Shown here: piece after piece, positions 22,489 through 31,856 of the stretch | Position numbering within the stretch: position 1 is the stretch's first letter | How the letters are laid out: every line of letters starts with the position of its first letter | Assembly (NCBI GenBank): GCA_001820955.1 | Contig: MHRK01000012.1 | Span: 1-37,653, forward strand | Length of the DNA stretch: 37,653 nucleotides | Direction of reading: 5' to 3' | Source of the DNA: Candidatus Taylorbacteria bacterium RIFCSPHIGHO2_02_FULL_43_32b | GTDB lineage: Bacteria > Patescibacteriota > Minisyncoccia > Phycocordibacterales > 2-02-FULL-43-11 | Notes under the pieces: model-generated | Databases searched by the model: none | Told to the model about the DNA's origin: nothing | Seen by the model: only the letters and a program-made list of their open reading frames with translations | Program-made: the position numbers and the translations under genes

Positions 22489-25400
22489 TTAAAAGTTGAG
22501 GAAAGAGGCGCTTAGTTGTTGCTTGATAGACGAAGTGACCTGTTGCCAAACCGAAGTCAGGAGATGAATTTTTGTGGGATTAAAGGCTTCTGTTCCCCCT
22601 CCCGAACTGCCACCTGTCGCCTGGTGATAAACCTTGACTTGAATGGCATCGACACTGATAGTATTTGATGACACGTTGGCAATAATACGCAGTCTGAAGG
22701 TTGTGCCAAAATGAGTAGAATCCCACGCCCTACCCCACAAATCGGCCGGTCCGCCTAAGGTATAGACCACATCAGTCGTACTCAGTGTTGAAGTAACTTT
22801 GTCCGGTGTCGTTGTTGATGACCCGCTGTCTGAAGAAAGCGCGGCACCTATAGTACCGGCGGCACTTGAAGCCTTAGCCTCGATTTTCACCTCGATGCCA
22901 ATGATGGTATTTCCCGCCGGAATAGAGAAGCCGAATGTGGAATAATCCTGCCGACCATACAATGTGGTTTCTGTTGCATAAATGTTGTCAGAAGCCAAAG
23001 CATCTGACGCGTTTGTCCATTCACTAAACGTTGCACCAAGAGCTGTCGGAGCAATGAATCCTCCTTCGCTGCCGATCTCCTCCCCGGAATCCAAATCACC
23101 ATCGTTGTTCCCCACTTGACCGGCACTTTGGGCTTCCTGTCCGCCGATTGTCTGCGCCGGAGTACCGCCACCTGTTGAAACTACGGTCAATTTGCGGTGG
23201 TTAGTCTGCGGAGCGTTGCCGGTTACCCGGAGAGGTAAAGTGCTCACAGCGCCGGTTGCCGTAATGCCGTCAGAACGCAAAGCTAAGTTAATTTCATTGG
23301 CGTTGCCCAAGTTGTTGACCGTGGCCTTCATTATGTAGTTGCGGGTAGTTGTGGCTGTAAATGACGAACTGAAAGTTATAGTGCCCGTTCGGCTGGTAAT
23401 CGATACAACGCCAGTACCTCCGACTTCGGAATCTCCTGCGTCTACCACCCCGTCGCCGTCGTAGTCTATATATAGAGTGGGTGACGTGATATCTCCCTCT
23501 TCGGTCACTCGGACGTCCGTGATACTAATAGCTAGACTGGAAATAATGGCGTGCTCGCCCTGGGGGTTTAGTTTGAAAGTGAAAAGCTTGGCGGCGTTAA
23601 CGGTGGTTCCCGTCGTATCAAGCATGTTTGTCGCCTTGCCACCATCAGCTGGAGTTACGACAAGCAGACCTTTTATAGTTACAGTTTTGGTGTCAGAGGC
23701 ATCACTTGTCTGGTCAGTAACACCGTCCTTGAATATGTTAAGAGCTCCCTCGAAAGCGGCTGTGCCACTTGCAAAACTTCCAAGCTTAATTCCCGCGATA
23801 GTGAGGACATTGCTTCCGCCAAAGTTTTCCGTAACCGGAATATAGAGAACGCTTCCGTCTCCTTCCAAACTCAAATTGGAGCCCACTTTGCCCGAAGCAC
23901 TACCGCCAAAGATGGCTGAGAGATAGTTGGAGTCGAAGCGCATGTTGACGCTCGAAGTGGCGATAGCGATACGCAGTCCGTTGGCTGTGGTGATGGAAGG
24001 CGTGGCGGCGTCTGTTACGGTCAAAGTGGTGGAGGCTGAAGACTGGCCATATTCAAATATTTGGTTCGAGACTGTAAGCAGGGACAAATTACCGGAAACC
24101 GGGAATGTCCAGCAAGTGTTTCCCGTGCCGTCGTAGTTGGAGCTGTCGGAGGCGTCGATGGCCGAGTAATCGCCACAGGCGTTCGAATCTTTAACATTTG
24201 TATTGAGGACAGAGCGGGTGCCACTGACGTTGAGGCCAAACTGCGTTCCGCTTATGTAAGAACGGAGAGTGACGCGAGTTTCAATAGCGCCGCCGTTTAG
24301 AACGAGGTTGCCAATCGATGTCGTGGCGGCGGCGCCTGCCGCAAACTGAATTTTCGTATTCGGCTGTGTCGCGGTAAATGTTCCAGCAACGGTTATCGGC
24401 TCGCGGAAAATAACTGAGGGAGATGTCTGTGCGTCGATTCCGCTAGTATTCAGAATAACAAGATTGTTGAACGCCGACGAACCTGTCGAAGAACTAAACC
24501 ACGTCTGAAGTGAGCTTCCGTTCAAATATACCGTGCCACTTCCCGACACCATTTCACCGCTACTTGAAGCGAAACCCGATATTGAAAAGAGAGAAGGTAA
24601 CTGAATCTGCCCTCGGCTAACTACAAAATTGGTTGTTGAAGCATTATTGCTGTAAATCACACTCGGCACCTCCGTAATTGTGGAGGTCGCGTACCCGACT
24701 AAGAAGAAATCTTCATTCGTTGAACTTATTTTTCCTTCAATCTGGTTATTTGCATCCGTCTCGACAATTGCCCACGCATGTTCATAAGACTTTCTATAAA
24801 TATCCTCCGAGCTACCCATTGTCCTAAAGGCATAATTGTTTCCGCCTCCTGCTACAGCAGAGTACGTTTCTATAAAAGCGCCTGTCATGGTATCCGTACC
24901 GATATAACTCGAAAGATCAATGGTTGCGTATGCACCGGTCGAACCAAGAGATATATCATCGGCATTGGTTTTGAAAACTGCTCCGGCTGTGATGTAACCG
25001 ACCAGGTAGAAATCGTTACCGGCATCGGTAATATAACCCTCCAATATTTCACTTGCATCCACTCCGACAACCGCCCAAGCATGGCCTAAATTGCGTCTCA
25101 CACGATTATCTGTTGAACCATTTTTTCGCAAACCAAAATCACCGGTGCCACCTACATCGTGATATTCGATAATGGCGCCAATAGCAGTATCGGAACCTGT
25201 ATCCGTACTGATATCAATATCCGTCCAAGCCCCCGTACCGGCCAATGATTTGTCGACGGCATTTGTAAAAAAAGTAGCGCCGGCTGTGGTATAACCAACG
25301 AGCCAAATTGCCACGCCACTATTTGCAATGTCAGCCTCGAAAATCCTGTTGACATCAACACCTATCATGGCCCACAGGTGCTGACCACCATACCCGTATC

Positions 25401-28400
25401 TATACCTGGCGTCAGTTGAACCGTTTTTTCTAACGCCGAATGCGTCATTACTTGCCGTGGAAATATGCAAAATCACCCCGGTTGCTCCTTCGGGGATGTA
25501 TGAAGAAACATCCACATCAGTCCAAGCAGCATACGATGTCGGAGAAACATCAACAGGATCAATAAAATTAAAGACTGCTTCTGAACTTGTTGTCGTCGCC
25601 GAATCATGATGAATATTGCCGAGAGCGGAGGTGCCGGTTAGGTTGCCGGAAATATATTGAGTACCGGGTTCGCTAACCGAAAAAGTGGTTGTTCCCCCGT
25701 TATTCGTGAACGTTCCGCTATTGGCAAAATTACCGTAAATGCCGAGGTTATAAGGAGACGATGTCAAAGTATTCCCCGAGTTTATTGTAAGATCATGGAT
25801 CTCGACAGTAGTTGACGCAACATTGCCCGGCATGGACTTCCCTCCGCCGCCGGTCAAAATCAAATTGCCGAGATTGGATGGCCCTCTGAATACGCCGTCA
25901 ATCTGTTGCGATGAGGCGCTATCCATATAAGTCGTCCCGCTCCTCCAGTCGAATGTGCCGCCGTAGTTTGTGAGATTGCCGGAAATAGTCAGACTGTCTG
26001 TCGGCAGGTTAACGACGGGAGAGTGTTTGTAGAGTGTAATATAAGGAGAATTATTGTGCGGAATTGCCAAATATGTGCCGTCCGAAGAAAATACCGGCCC
26101 GTAATATCCGTCTCCTGTAGGCAAATTGGCTGGATTAGTTAACCGGCCAAAAGAATCCCCTGAGCGTCGGTATAGCGAGACATAGGGAGTACTTGCGTGT
26201 GCCCAAATAAAATATTTATCGTCCGGAGAAAAGGCGACACCGTTTGTGATACTTGTCGATGGTGATGATGAAAAAGGACTCGCAAGCTTAGAGAATGTAT
26301 CCCCCGAACGCTTGTACATAGTCACATAAGGAGAGGAGTTGTGGCCCACAGCAAGATATAGGCCGCTGTTGGAGAAAGTTGCCGCGCGGCCATTCGACGA
26401 CGGCAAATCACTAGGGTTATCCAGTTTCATAAAAGTATCGCCTGCACGCTTATACACGGTAACGTAAGGCGTCGTGTCATGGGAAACAGCAAGATAAGAA
26501 TTATCTGAAGAAAATGACACTCCATATCCGGCTCCGGTTGGCATTGTATCCGGATTGGCTAATTTCCTAAACGTATCGCCTGCACGCTTATATATGGTTA
26601 CAAAAGGGGTTGTGGAATGGCCTACGACCAGATATTCGCCACTTGGCGAAAACGCGATTCCCCTGCCGGTATCGGGAGGAAGTAAAGAAGGATTGGCAAG
26701 CTTAGTAAATGTGTCGCCAGAGCGTTTATATATGGTTACAAACGGCGAGGTAAAATGAGCTACCGACAAATATGTACCGTCGGACGAAAACGCCACTGCC
26801 CTGGCCGCGCCGGTTGGAAGCGTTCCGGGATTTGATAACTTGACGAAAGCATCTCCTGAGCGCTTGTAAATAGTAACATATGGCGATGCGTTAACTGCAA
26901 CCGCCAAATATACTCCATCAGGCGAAAACGCCGCACCATTCGTTAGCGCCACCGGTAAGTCAGGATTCGGCAATTTAATAAACGTATCCCCCGCCTCAAT
27001 CGTGAAATTCGTCGTCGAGGCATTTGAAGCGAATGTAGTCGTCCCCGTGCCGGTGAAGATAACGTTGTTGAAAGCGTTCGTCGAGCCGTACATCAAACCG
27101 GAAAGAGTTTGCGTCGGCTGGGCGGCAGTTGAGGTAGCGTCAAAATAAACCGTGCCGGAATTGTGAGTGAAAAAACCGCTTGAAGAATTGGTGTAATCCC
27201 CTGCTATGGTGAGCATCGTGGAAGGCGCGACGATGGTGGTCGTGGCGTAACCAGCCGTGGTCGTCGCACGGCCTATTATAAAATCAGTGGTCGAAGCCGT
27301 TGATGCGATTGTTGTCGTTCCGGGGAGTGATCCGACTTCCCAGACTTCGGCGTCGCCGGCAGTATTTCCCAACCCCGCGTAGAGTTTGTTGTTGTGGGAG
27401 GTGAGAGAATAAACCATTTCATACGTAGCGGCCCCCCATTCAGTATCGTCGGCTATCTTCGTCCAAACAGATCCGTTGTACTCCCAGACTTCGGCTTCGC
27501 CGGCAGAAATTCCCAACCCCGCGTAGAGTTTGTTGTTGTGGGAGGCGAAAGAGCGTACATACTCATAGGTCGCATCTGCCCAAGAAGAATTAACAGCGTC
27601 GCCACCAACCAGTGTCCACGTTGACCCGTTGTATTCCCAGACTTCAGCTGCGCCGGCAGTCAATCCCAATCCCGCGTAGAGTTTGTTGTTGTGGGAGGTG
27701 AGAGAATTTACAACCTCATACGTAGCGGCCCCCCATTCAGTATCGTCGGCTATCTTTGTCCATGAGGATCCATTATATTCCCAAACTTCGGCTTCGCCGG
27801 CAGTAGTTCCCAACCCCGCGTAGAGTTTGTTGTTGTGGGAGGTGAGAGAATAAACCATTTCATACGTAGCGGCCCCCCATTCAGTATCGTCGGCTATCTT
27901 TGTCCATGAAGATCCATTGTATTCCCAGACTTCGGCTTCACCGGCGCTCCACCCCAGCCCCGCGTAGAGTTTGTTGTTGTGGGAAACAAGAGACCAGGCA
28001 TACTCATAGGTCGCATCTGCCCAAGAAGAATTAACAGCGTCGCCACCGACCAGTGTCCACGTTGACCCGTTGTATTCCCAGACTTCGGCTTCGCCAGAAT
28101 GGATTCCCAACCCCGCGTAGAGTTTGTTGTTGTGGGAGGTGAGAGAAATGACCATATCATACGTAGCGGCCCCCCATTCAGTATCGTCGGCTATCTTCGT
28201 CCAAACAGATCCGTTGTACTCCCAGACTTCGGCTTCACCGGCGGTTGTTCCCAATCCCGCGTAGAGTTTGTTGTTGTGGGAGGCGAAAGAGCGCGCATAC
28301 TCATAATCCGTACCATTCCACCCGGCACCATCCCCTCCCACCTTCCACGCCTGCACACCTGTTTTGAATTCAACATTGTTGAGCGCGGACGAGCCGGTCA

Positions 28401-31400
28401 AAATGCCGGAGAGAGTCGTCGTCGCGCCGGTCATAAAGAGCGTGCCGTTATTGTGGTTGAAAGACGCGCCATTTGCAAAGTTGCCGTTTACGGTGAGAAC
28501 GGACGGTGCGACGACCGTTCCGCTACCGGCGAGAATTTGAAAATTGCCGGTAGTAGAAGCGTTGGCCGAAAAAGTTTTCATGCCCGCGCCGAAAAATTCC
28601 AAGTCATTGAAAGAGCCGCCATTTGTCAGCGTGCCCGAGAGTGTTTGAGCCGAAGTGCCGGTAAATGTCGTCGTGCCAAAACCGGCTTTCAAAACGCCGG
28701 AGTTTGAATAGTTGCCGGAAATAGAAAGCGAACTTGGCAGAGCGACAGTGGTTGACGCATCAACAATCGTAAAATTGGTGGTGGAGGCGTTTCCGAGAAT
28801 CGGGAAAAAAGAAGTGATGTTCATACTGGTTGACGTCGGCATCGCGCCGGATGGCAACATGCCGATTTCCCAGACAGCCCCTTTATTGATCGCCGTATAT
28901 CCTAGACCGGCATACAATCTCCCATTATTGGAAGTAAGAGCGTAAATTAAATCAAACACGCTCGGATCCCATGATGAATTTATAAAATCGCCGGCTACTT
29001 TCATCCACAACGACCCGTCATACATCCACAAATCACCATCACCTGCACTACTTCCAAGGCCTGCGTAAAGTTTGCCTCCATGAGAAGAAAGAGAATACAC
29101 AGCCTCGTATGAGGCCACTCCCCATTGCGGTGAATCAGCAATTTTTGTCCATGACGCTCCGTTATATTCCCAGACTTCGGCTTCACCGGCCGTAGTACCC
29201 AACCCCGCGTAGAGTTTGTTATTATGAGCTTCAAGAGCAAGGACAGACTCGTAAGTGGCATCAGCCCACCCTGTCCCATCTCCGCCTACTTTCGTCCACG
29301 ATGCGCCGTTATATTCCCAAACTTCGGCTTCGCCTGCCGACAATCCCAAACCGGCGTAAAGTTTTCCACCGAAAGAAGCCAAGCTGTACACACGTTCATA
29401 ATTGGTGCCATCCCATCCCATATTATCACCCCCAATCTTCGTCCACGTAGACCCGCTATACTCCCAGACTTCACCATCGCCCGCGGTAGAACCAATGCCG
29501 GCATACAGCTTGCCGTCATGCGAAACCATTGATTCCACTATTTCATAATCTGTATTCCATGATGAATTTGTGCCGTCACCTCCTATTTGTGTCCAAGTAC
29601 TACCATTGTATTCCCAAACTTCGGCTTCGCCGGCAGTTGTACCGGAAACACCTGCGTATAATTTACCGTTATGCGACGTGAGCGAAAAAATATACTCATA
29701 TGTAGCCACGCCCCACTCGGTACTATCGCCAATTTTCGTCCAGGTGGAACCGTTGTATTCCCAAACTTCAGCTTCGCCTGCATCATAGCCCATGCCGATG
29801 TACAATTTATTTTGATGAGCGGTCATACTGTATATCGCTTCTGCTGTTGTCCACGACGAATTCACTCCCTCCCCTCCCACCTTCGAGGCCTTGAACCCCG
29901 ATTGAAATCTGACACTGCCGAGGCCGTTGCCATTTGTGAGAGTGCCAGTTATAGCCGTCGTCGTAACGCCGGCGAAAGTTATAGTCGTGCCGTTATTGGT
30001 AAACGTGCCGGCATTGTGAAAACTTCCACCGATATCAAGATACGACGACGGCGCCGTTACCGTGCCGGCTGAAATTGTAAAGTTGCCCGTTGTCGTCGCC
30101 GCCGAACGAGTGAAAGACCATGCGCTACCCACCCCGCTAAAAGTTGTCGAGGCAAAACTGCTCCCAGAAAAAAGGTCGATAGTCTTCCCTGTCGTCGTCG
30201 CGTTGAATAGTACGCCATAACCCGGGGATGTCAGAAATCCATATTGATGAGTTCTCAGATCCCCCGCAATTGTCATTTCCCCGCCCAAATCCAACCTTGC
30301 CCCACTTGCGATATAAAGATCGCCGTCATTTGCTCCTCCCGAGGGTCCGTTCCCTGCTATTGTGATCGTGCCTCCCGGCCTGTAATACGTCGAAGTCGCG
30401 ATAAGCAATTTGTTTCCTGAAAAAACAAAAAGATTGTTCGAATTGGATGTAAATCTGATGCTTCCATTCGTTGTATTGTCGCCATCGTAAAGACCGAGGT
30501 CGGCGTTGGTTGTCGAAGTCGACGCAGGGCCCCCCTCGTGCTTAACGATAATAGTGTCTTTGTAAAGATCAAAATTATAAATACTCTTTGTCGTTGACGA
30601 TTTCGTATGAGAAAAAGCGCGAAAACCGGAATCGCCGTCTATCCACGCGGAAAGGCTGATCCCTTGAGGTAAGGATGTAATCGACGTAATCCGCCATTCT
30701 CCTGTATTGGCGTAAGTTGTGGTCGAGAATATACCCGGTGTCCCCGTGGCAACGCGCAGTTTGAGAATGCGACCGCCAGTCGTGTCCTGCGTAACGCCCT
30801 CATCGTTAAAGATAGTGCCGGAAACGACAGGCGCGGCTTCGGTGGAAAACTTATTGCAGGTCGAGGAGTCGGTGAACGTGGCCGAGCCATCAGGGTCCTT
30901 GGCCGACGCCTTCCACCAATAGTCGGTGCCGGCAGACAATGGCGTTTGGGTAACGTATGTGCCTTGGGTTCCCGAAGTGAAACAACTTGTCGGATTATTC
31001 GTACATGACGTATTCTGGCCGCTCCAGCCTGTCGAAGATACGGCCTGGTCGTTGGTCTGCACGACAGCCGAACAACCTGAGTTGGAATAAATGGTCACCT
31101 TATAACCGAGATTATCACTATTGGAATCAGTAGAAGTCATCGTAAAAGTCGGCGTCGTGCTCAGGTCGATAGCGTTGTTTGACGGAGAATCCTGCGTCGG
31201 AGTACTAGGCGCGGCGTTCGTTGTAACCTGCGGACACACGTTGTAGTTAGTTAGGTTTGTGCCGTTGTTACTAACGCGAAGTATGTAAGCGGTTCCTGGC
31301 GTTGCGGCTGCTGTAACAACTAAGTTCCATTCGTATTCAGTTTCTTTTTTAGGACCAATGAATATCTCGCTACCCGGATTGCTAGACTCCAGTAGTTCAC

Positions 31401-31854
31401 CGGCTATAAACGTAACCCCTCCTTTACTTGCCAGCTGTTCGGTTGTAGGAGCGCCATCGCTGAAATTTGTCGAACTCGAAAGAGCTATTGCGTTTGAAAT
31501 CGAAGTTGTTATCGTTGTCCAACCGCTCGCGTCAGTACAGGCTCCACCAGCCGCAGCTTTGTATTCAATTCTTGGTGTGACGCTACCAGTAACGTTTCCC
31601 GACTCGTCGAAATGGATGCGGAGACGAAAATTTGTACTTGGACCCATCGACCCAACGTTGACGTCTTCAGCCGCCAGCCAATCAGTGGCCGTTTCTCCGC
31701 CGGTATCTCCCTTAAATCTGAAGTGAACCTGGTTGGTGGTGAAAGTACCGCCGGCTTCCGTTACTGAAGGCACAAAAAAAATCATCGGGCCCAAAAGCAC
31801 CCCGAGTAGGTTGAAGGCAAATACCCTAACGAATGTTTTTTTAAATTTCAACAT
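22489..31854 (-). CDS. Giant secreted multi-propeller surface protein
   Basis: The product has 3121 residues and a signal peptide (~1-35). After Fn3-like domains (~200-340) come beta-rich modules of ~70-90 residues with the recurring pattern ASTTxFxI...LxISGNxxNSGxF. They alternate with three propeller arrays: seven KLYAGLG...EVWEYNGSxWTK blades (~660-995), seven more almost identical to one another (~1165-1510), and seven of a different type, YLAVxHxxSPYVTIYKRSGDTF (~1620-1950). Three repeats ending FLVGYxTAGA follow (~2100-2390). The C-terminus has a calcium-loop-like DYDGDGVVDAGD and no obvious anchor. No enzyme motif is visible. A role in adhesion or surface layer is inferred. It starts 2 nt after the gene before it, so it is in an operon with it. 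Confidence 0.88.
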   Translation of the reverse strand: MLKFKKTFVRVFAFNLLGVLLGPMIFFVPSVTEAGGTFTTNQVHFRFKGDTGGETATDWLAAEDVNVGSMGPSTNFRLRIHFDESGNVTGSVTPRIEYKAAAGGACTDASGWTTITTSISNAIALSSSTNFSDGAPTTEQLASKGGVTFIAGELLESSNPGSEIFIGPKKETEYEWNLVVTAAATPGTAYILRVSNNGTNLTNYNVCPQVTTNAAPSTPTQDSPSNNAIDLSTTPTFTMTSTDSNSDNLGYKVTIYSNSGCSAVVQTNDQAVSSTGWSGQNTSCTNNPTSCFTSGTQGTYVTQTPLSAGTDYWWKASAKDPDGSATFTDSSTCNKFSTEAAPVVSGTIFNDEGVTQDTTGGRILKLRVATGTPGIFSTTTYANTGEWRITSITSLPQGISLSAWIDGDSGFRAFSHTKSSTTKSIYNFDLYKDTIIVKHEGGPASTSTTNADLGLYDGDNTTNGSIRFTSNSNNLFVFSGNKLLIATSTYYRPGGTITIAGNGPSGGANDGDLYIASGARLDLGGEMTIAGDLRTHQYGFLTSPGYGVLFNATTTGKTIDLFSGSSFASTTFSGVGSAWSFTRSAATTTGNFTISAGTVTAPSSYLDIGGSFHNAGTFTNNGTTITFAGVTTTAITGTLTNGNGLGSVRFQSGFKASKVGGEGVNSSWTTAEAIYSMTAHQNKLYIGMGYDAGEAEVWEYNGSTWTKIGDSTEWGVATYEYIFSLTSHNGKLYAGVSGTTAGEAEVWEYNGSTWTQIGGDGTNSSWNTDYEIVESMVSHDGKLYAGIGSTAGDGEVWEYSGSTWTKIGGDNMGWDGTNYERVYSLASFGGKLYAGLGLSAGEAEVWEYNGASWTKVGGDGTGWADATYESVLALEAHNNKLYAGLGTTAGEAEVWEYNGASWTKIADSPQWGVASYEAVYSLSSHGGKLYAGLGSSAGDGDLWMYDGSLWMKVAGDFINSSWDPSVFDLIYALTSNNGRLYAGLGYTAINKGAVWEIGMLPSGAMPTSTSMNITSFFPILGNASTTNFTIVDASTTVALPSSLSISGNYSNSGVLKAGFGTTTFTGTSAQTLSGTLTNGGSFNDLEFFGAGMKTFSANASTTGNFQILAGSGTVVAPSVLTVNGNFANGASFNHNNGTLFMTGATTTLSGILTGSSALNNVEFKTGVQAWKVGGDGAGWNGTDYEYARSFASHNNKLYAGLGTTAGEAEVWEYNGSVWTKIADDTEWGAATYDMVISLTSHNNKLYAGLGIHSGEAEVWEYNGSTWTLVGGDAVNSSWADATYEYAWSLVSHNNKLYAGLGWSAGEAEVWEYNGSSWTKIADDTEWGAATYEMVYSLTSHNNKLYAGLGTTAGEAEVWEYNGSSWTKIADDTEWGAATYEVVNSLTSHNNKLYAGLGLTAGAAEVWEYNGSTWTLVGGDAVNSSWADATYEYVRSFASHNNKLYAGLGISAGEAEVWEYNGSVWTKIADDTEWGAATYEMVYSLTSHNNKLYAGLGNTAGDAEVWEVGSLPGTTTIASTASTTDFIIGRATTTAGYATTTIVAPSTMLTIAGDYTNSSSGFFTHNSGTVYFDATSTAAQPTQTLSGLMYGSTNAFNNVIFTGTGTTTFASNASTTNFTIEAGDTFIKLPNPDLPVALTNGAAFSPDGVYLAVAVNASPYVTIYKRSGDAFVKLSNPGTLPTGAARAVAFSSDGTYLSVAHFTSPFVTIYKRSGDTFTKLANPSLLPPDTGRGIAFSPSGEYLVVGHSTTPFVTIYKRAGDTFRKLANPDTMPTGAGYGVSFSSDNSYLAVSHDTTPYVTVYKRAGDTFMKLDNPSDLPSSNGRAATFSNSGLYLAVGHNSSPYVTMYKRSGDTFSKLASPFSSSPSTSITNGVAFSPDDKYFIWAHASTPYVSLYRRSGDSFGRLTNPANLPTGDGYYGPVFSSDGTYLAIPHNNSPYITLYKHSPVVNLPTDSLTISGNLTNYGGTFDWRSGTTYMDSASSQQIDGVFRGPSNLGNLILTGGGGKSMPGNVASTTVEIHDLTINSGNTLTSSPYNLGIYGNFANSGTFTNNGGTTTFSVSEPGTQYISGNLTGTSALGNIHHDSATTTSSEAVFNFIDPVDVSPTSYAAWTDVDVSSYIPEGATGVILHISTASNDAFGVRKNGSTDARYRYGYGGQHLWAMIGVDVNRIFEADIANSGVAIWLVGYTTAGATFFTNAVDKSLAGTGAWTDIDISTDTGSDTAIGAIIEYHDVGGTGDFGLRKNGSTDNRVRRNLGHAWAVVGVDASEILEGYITDAGNDFYLVGYITAGAVFKTNADDISLGSTGAYATIDLSSYIGTDTMTGAFIETYSAVAGGGNNYAFRTMGSSEDIYRKSYEHAWAIVETDANNQIEGKISSTNEDFFLVGYATSTITEVPSVIYSNNASTTNFVVSRGQIQLPSLFSISGFASSSGEMVSGSGTVYLNGSSLQTWFSSSTGSSAFNNLVILNTSGIDAQTSPSVIFREPITVAGTFTATQPNTKIQFAAGAAATTSIGNLVLNGGAIETRVTLRSYISGTQFGLNVSGTRSVLNTNVKDSNACGDYSAIDASDSSNYDGTGNTCWTFPVSGNLSLLTVSNQIFEYGQSSASTTLTVTDAATPSITTANGLRIAIATSSVNMRFDSNYLSAIFGGSASGKVGSNLSLEGDGSVLYIPVTENFGGSNVLTIAGIKLGSFASGTAAFEGALNIFKDGVTDQTSDASDTKTVTIKGLLVVTPADGGKATNMLDTTGTTVNAAKLFTFKLNPQGEHAIISSLAISITDVRVTEEGDITSPTLYIDYDGDGVVDAGDSEVGGTGVVSITSRTGTITFSSSFTATTTRNYIMKATVNNLGNANEINLALRSDGITATGAVSTLPLRVTGNAPQTNHRKLTVVSTGGGTPAQTIGGQEAQSAGQVGNNDGDLDSGEEIGSEGGFIAPTALGATFSEWTNASDALASDNIYATETTLYGRQDYSTFGFSIPAGNTIIGIEVKIEAKASSAAGTIGAALSSDSGSSTTTPDKVTSTLSTTDVVYTLGGPADLWGRAWDSTHFGTTFRLRIIANVSSNTISVDAIQVKVYHQATGGSSGGGTEAFNPTKIHLLTSVWQQVTSSIKQQLSASFLNF
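27330..28370 (-). repeat. Coding tandem repeats of propeller array 2
   Basis: Seven units of roughly 145-150 nt share long identical stretches, for example the 18-mer CGCGTAGAGTTTGTTGTT (plus strand) in all seven. The first array (28870-29880) has the same protein pattern but is much more diverged in DNA, so array 2 was amplified or homogenised recently. Confidence 0.85.
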
Positions 31855-31856
31855 CG

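Noticed and set aside
27330-28370. CRISPR array
   Set aside because: Regular ~147-nt identical repeats drew attention, but they are in-frame protein repeats; there are no short repeats with unique spacers and no cas genes.
28099-28707. Plus-strand frame of 202 codons
   Set aside because: Antisense shadow of the propeller repeats in the giant surface protein.
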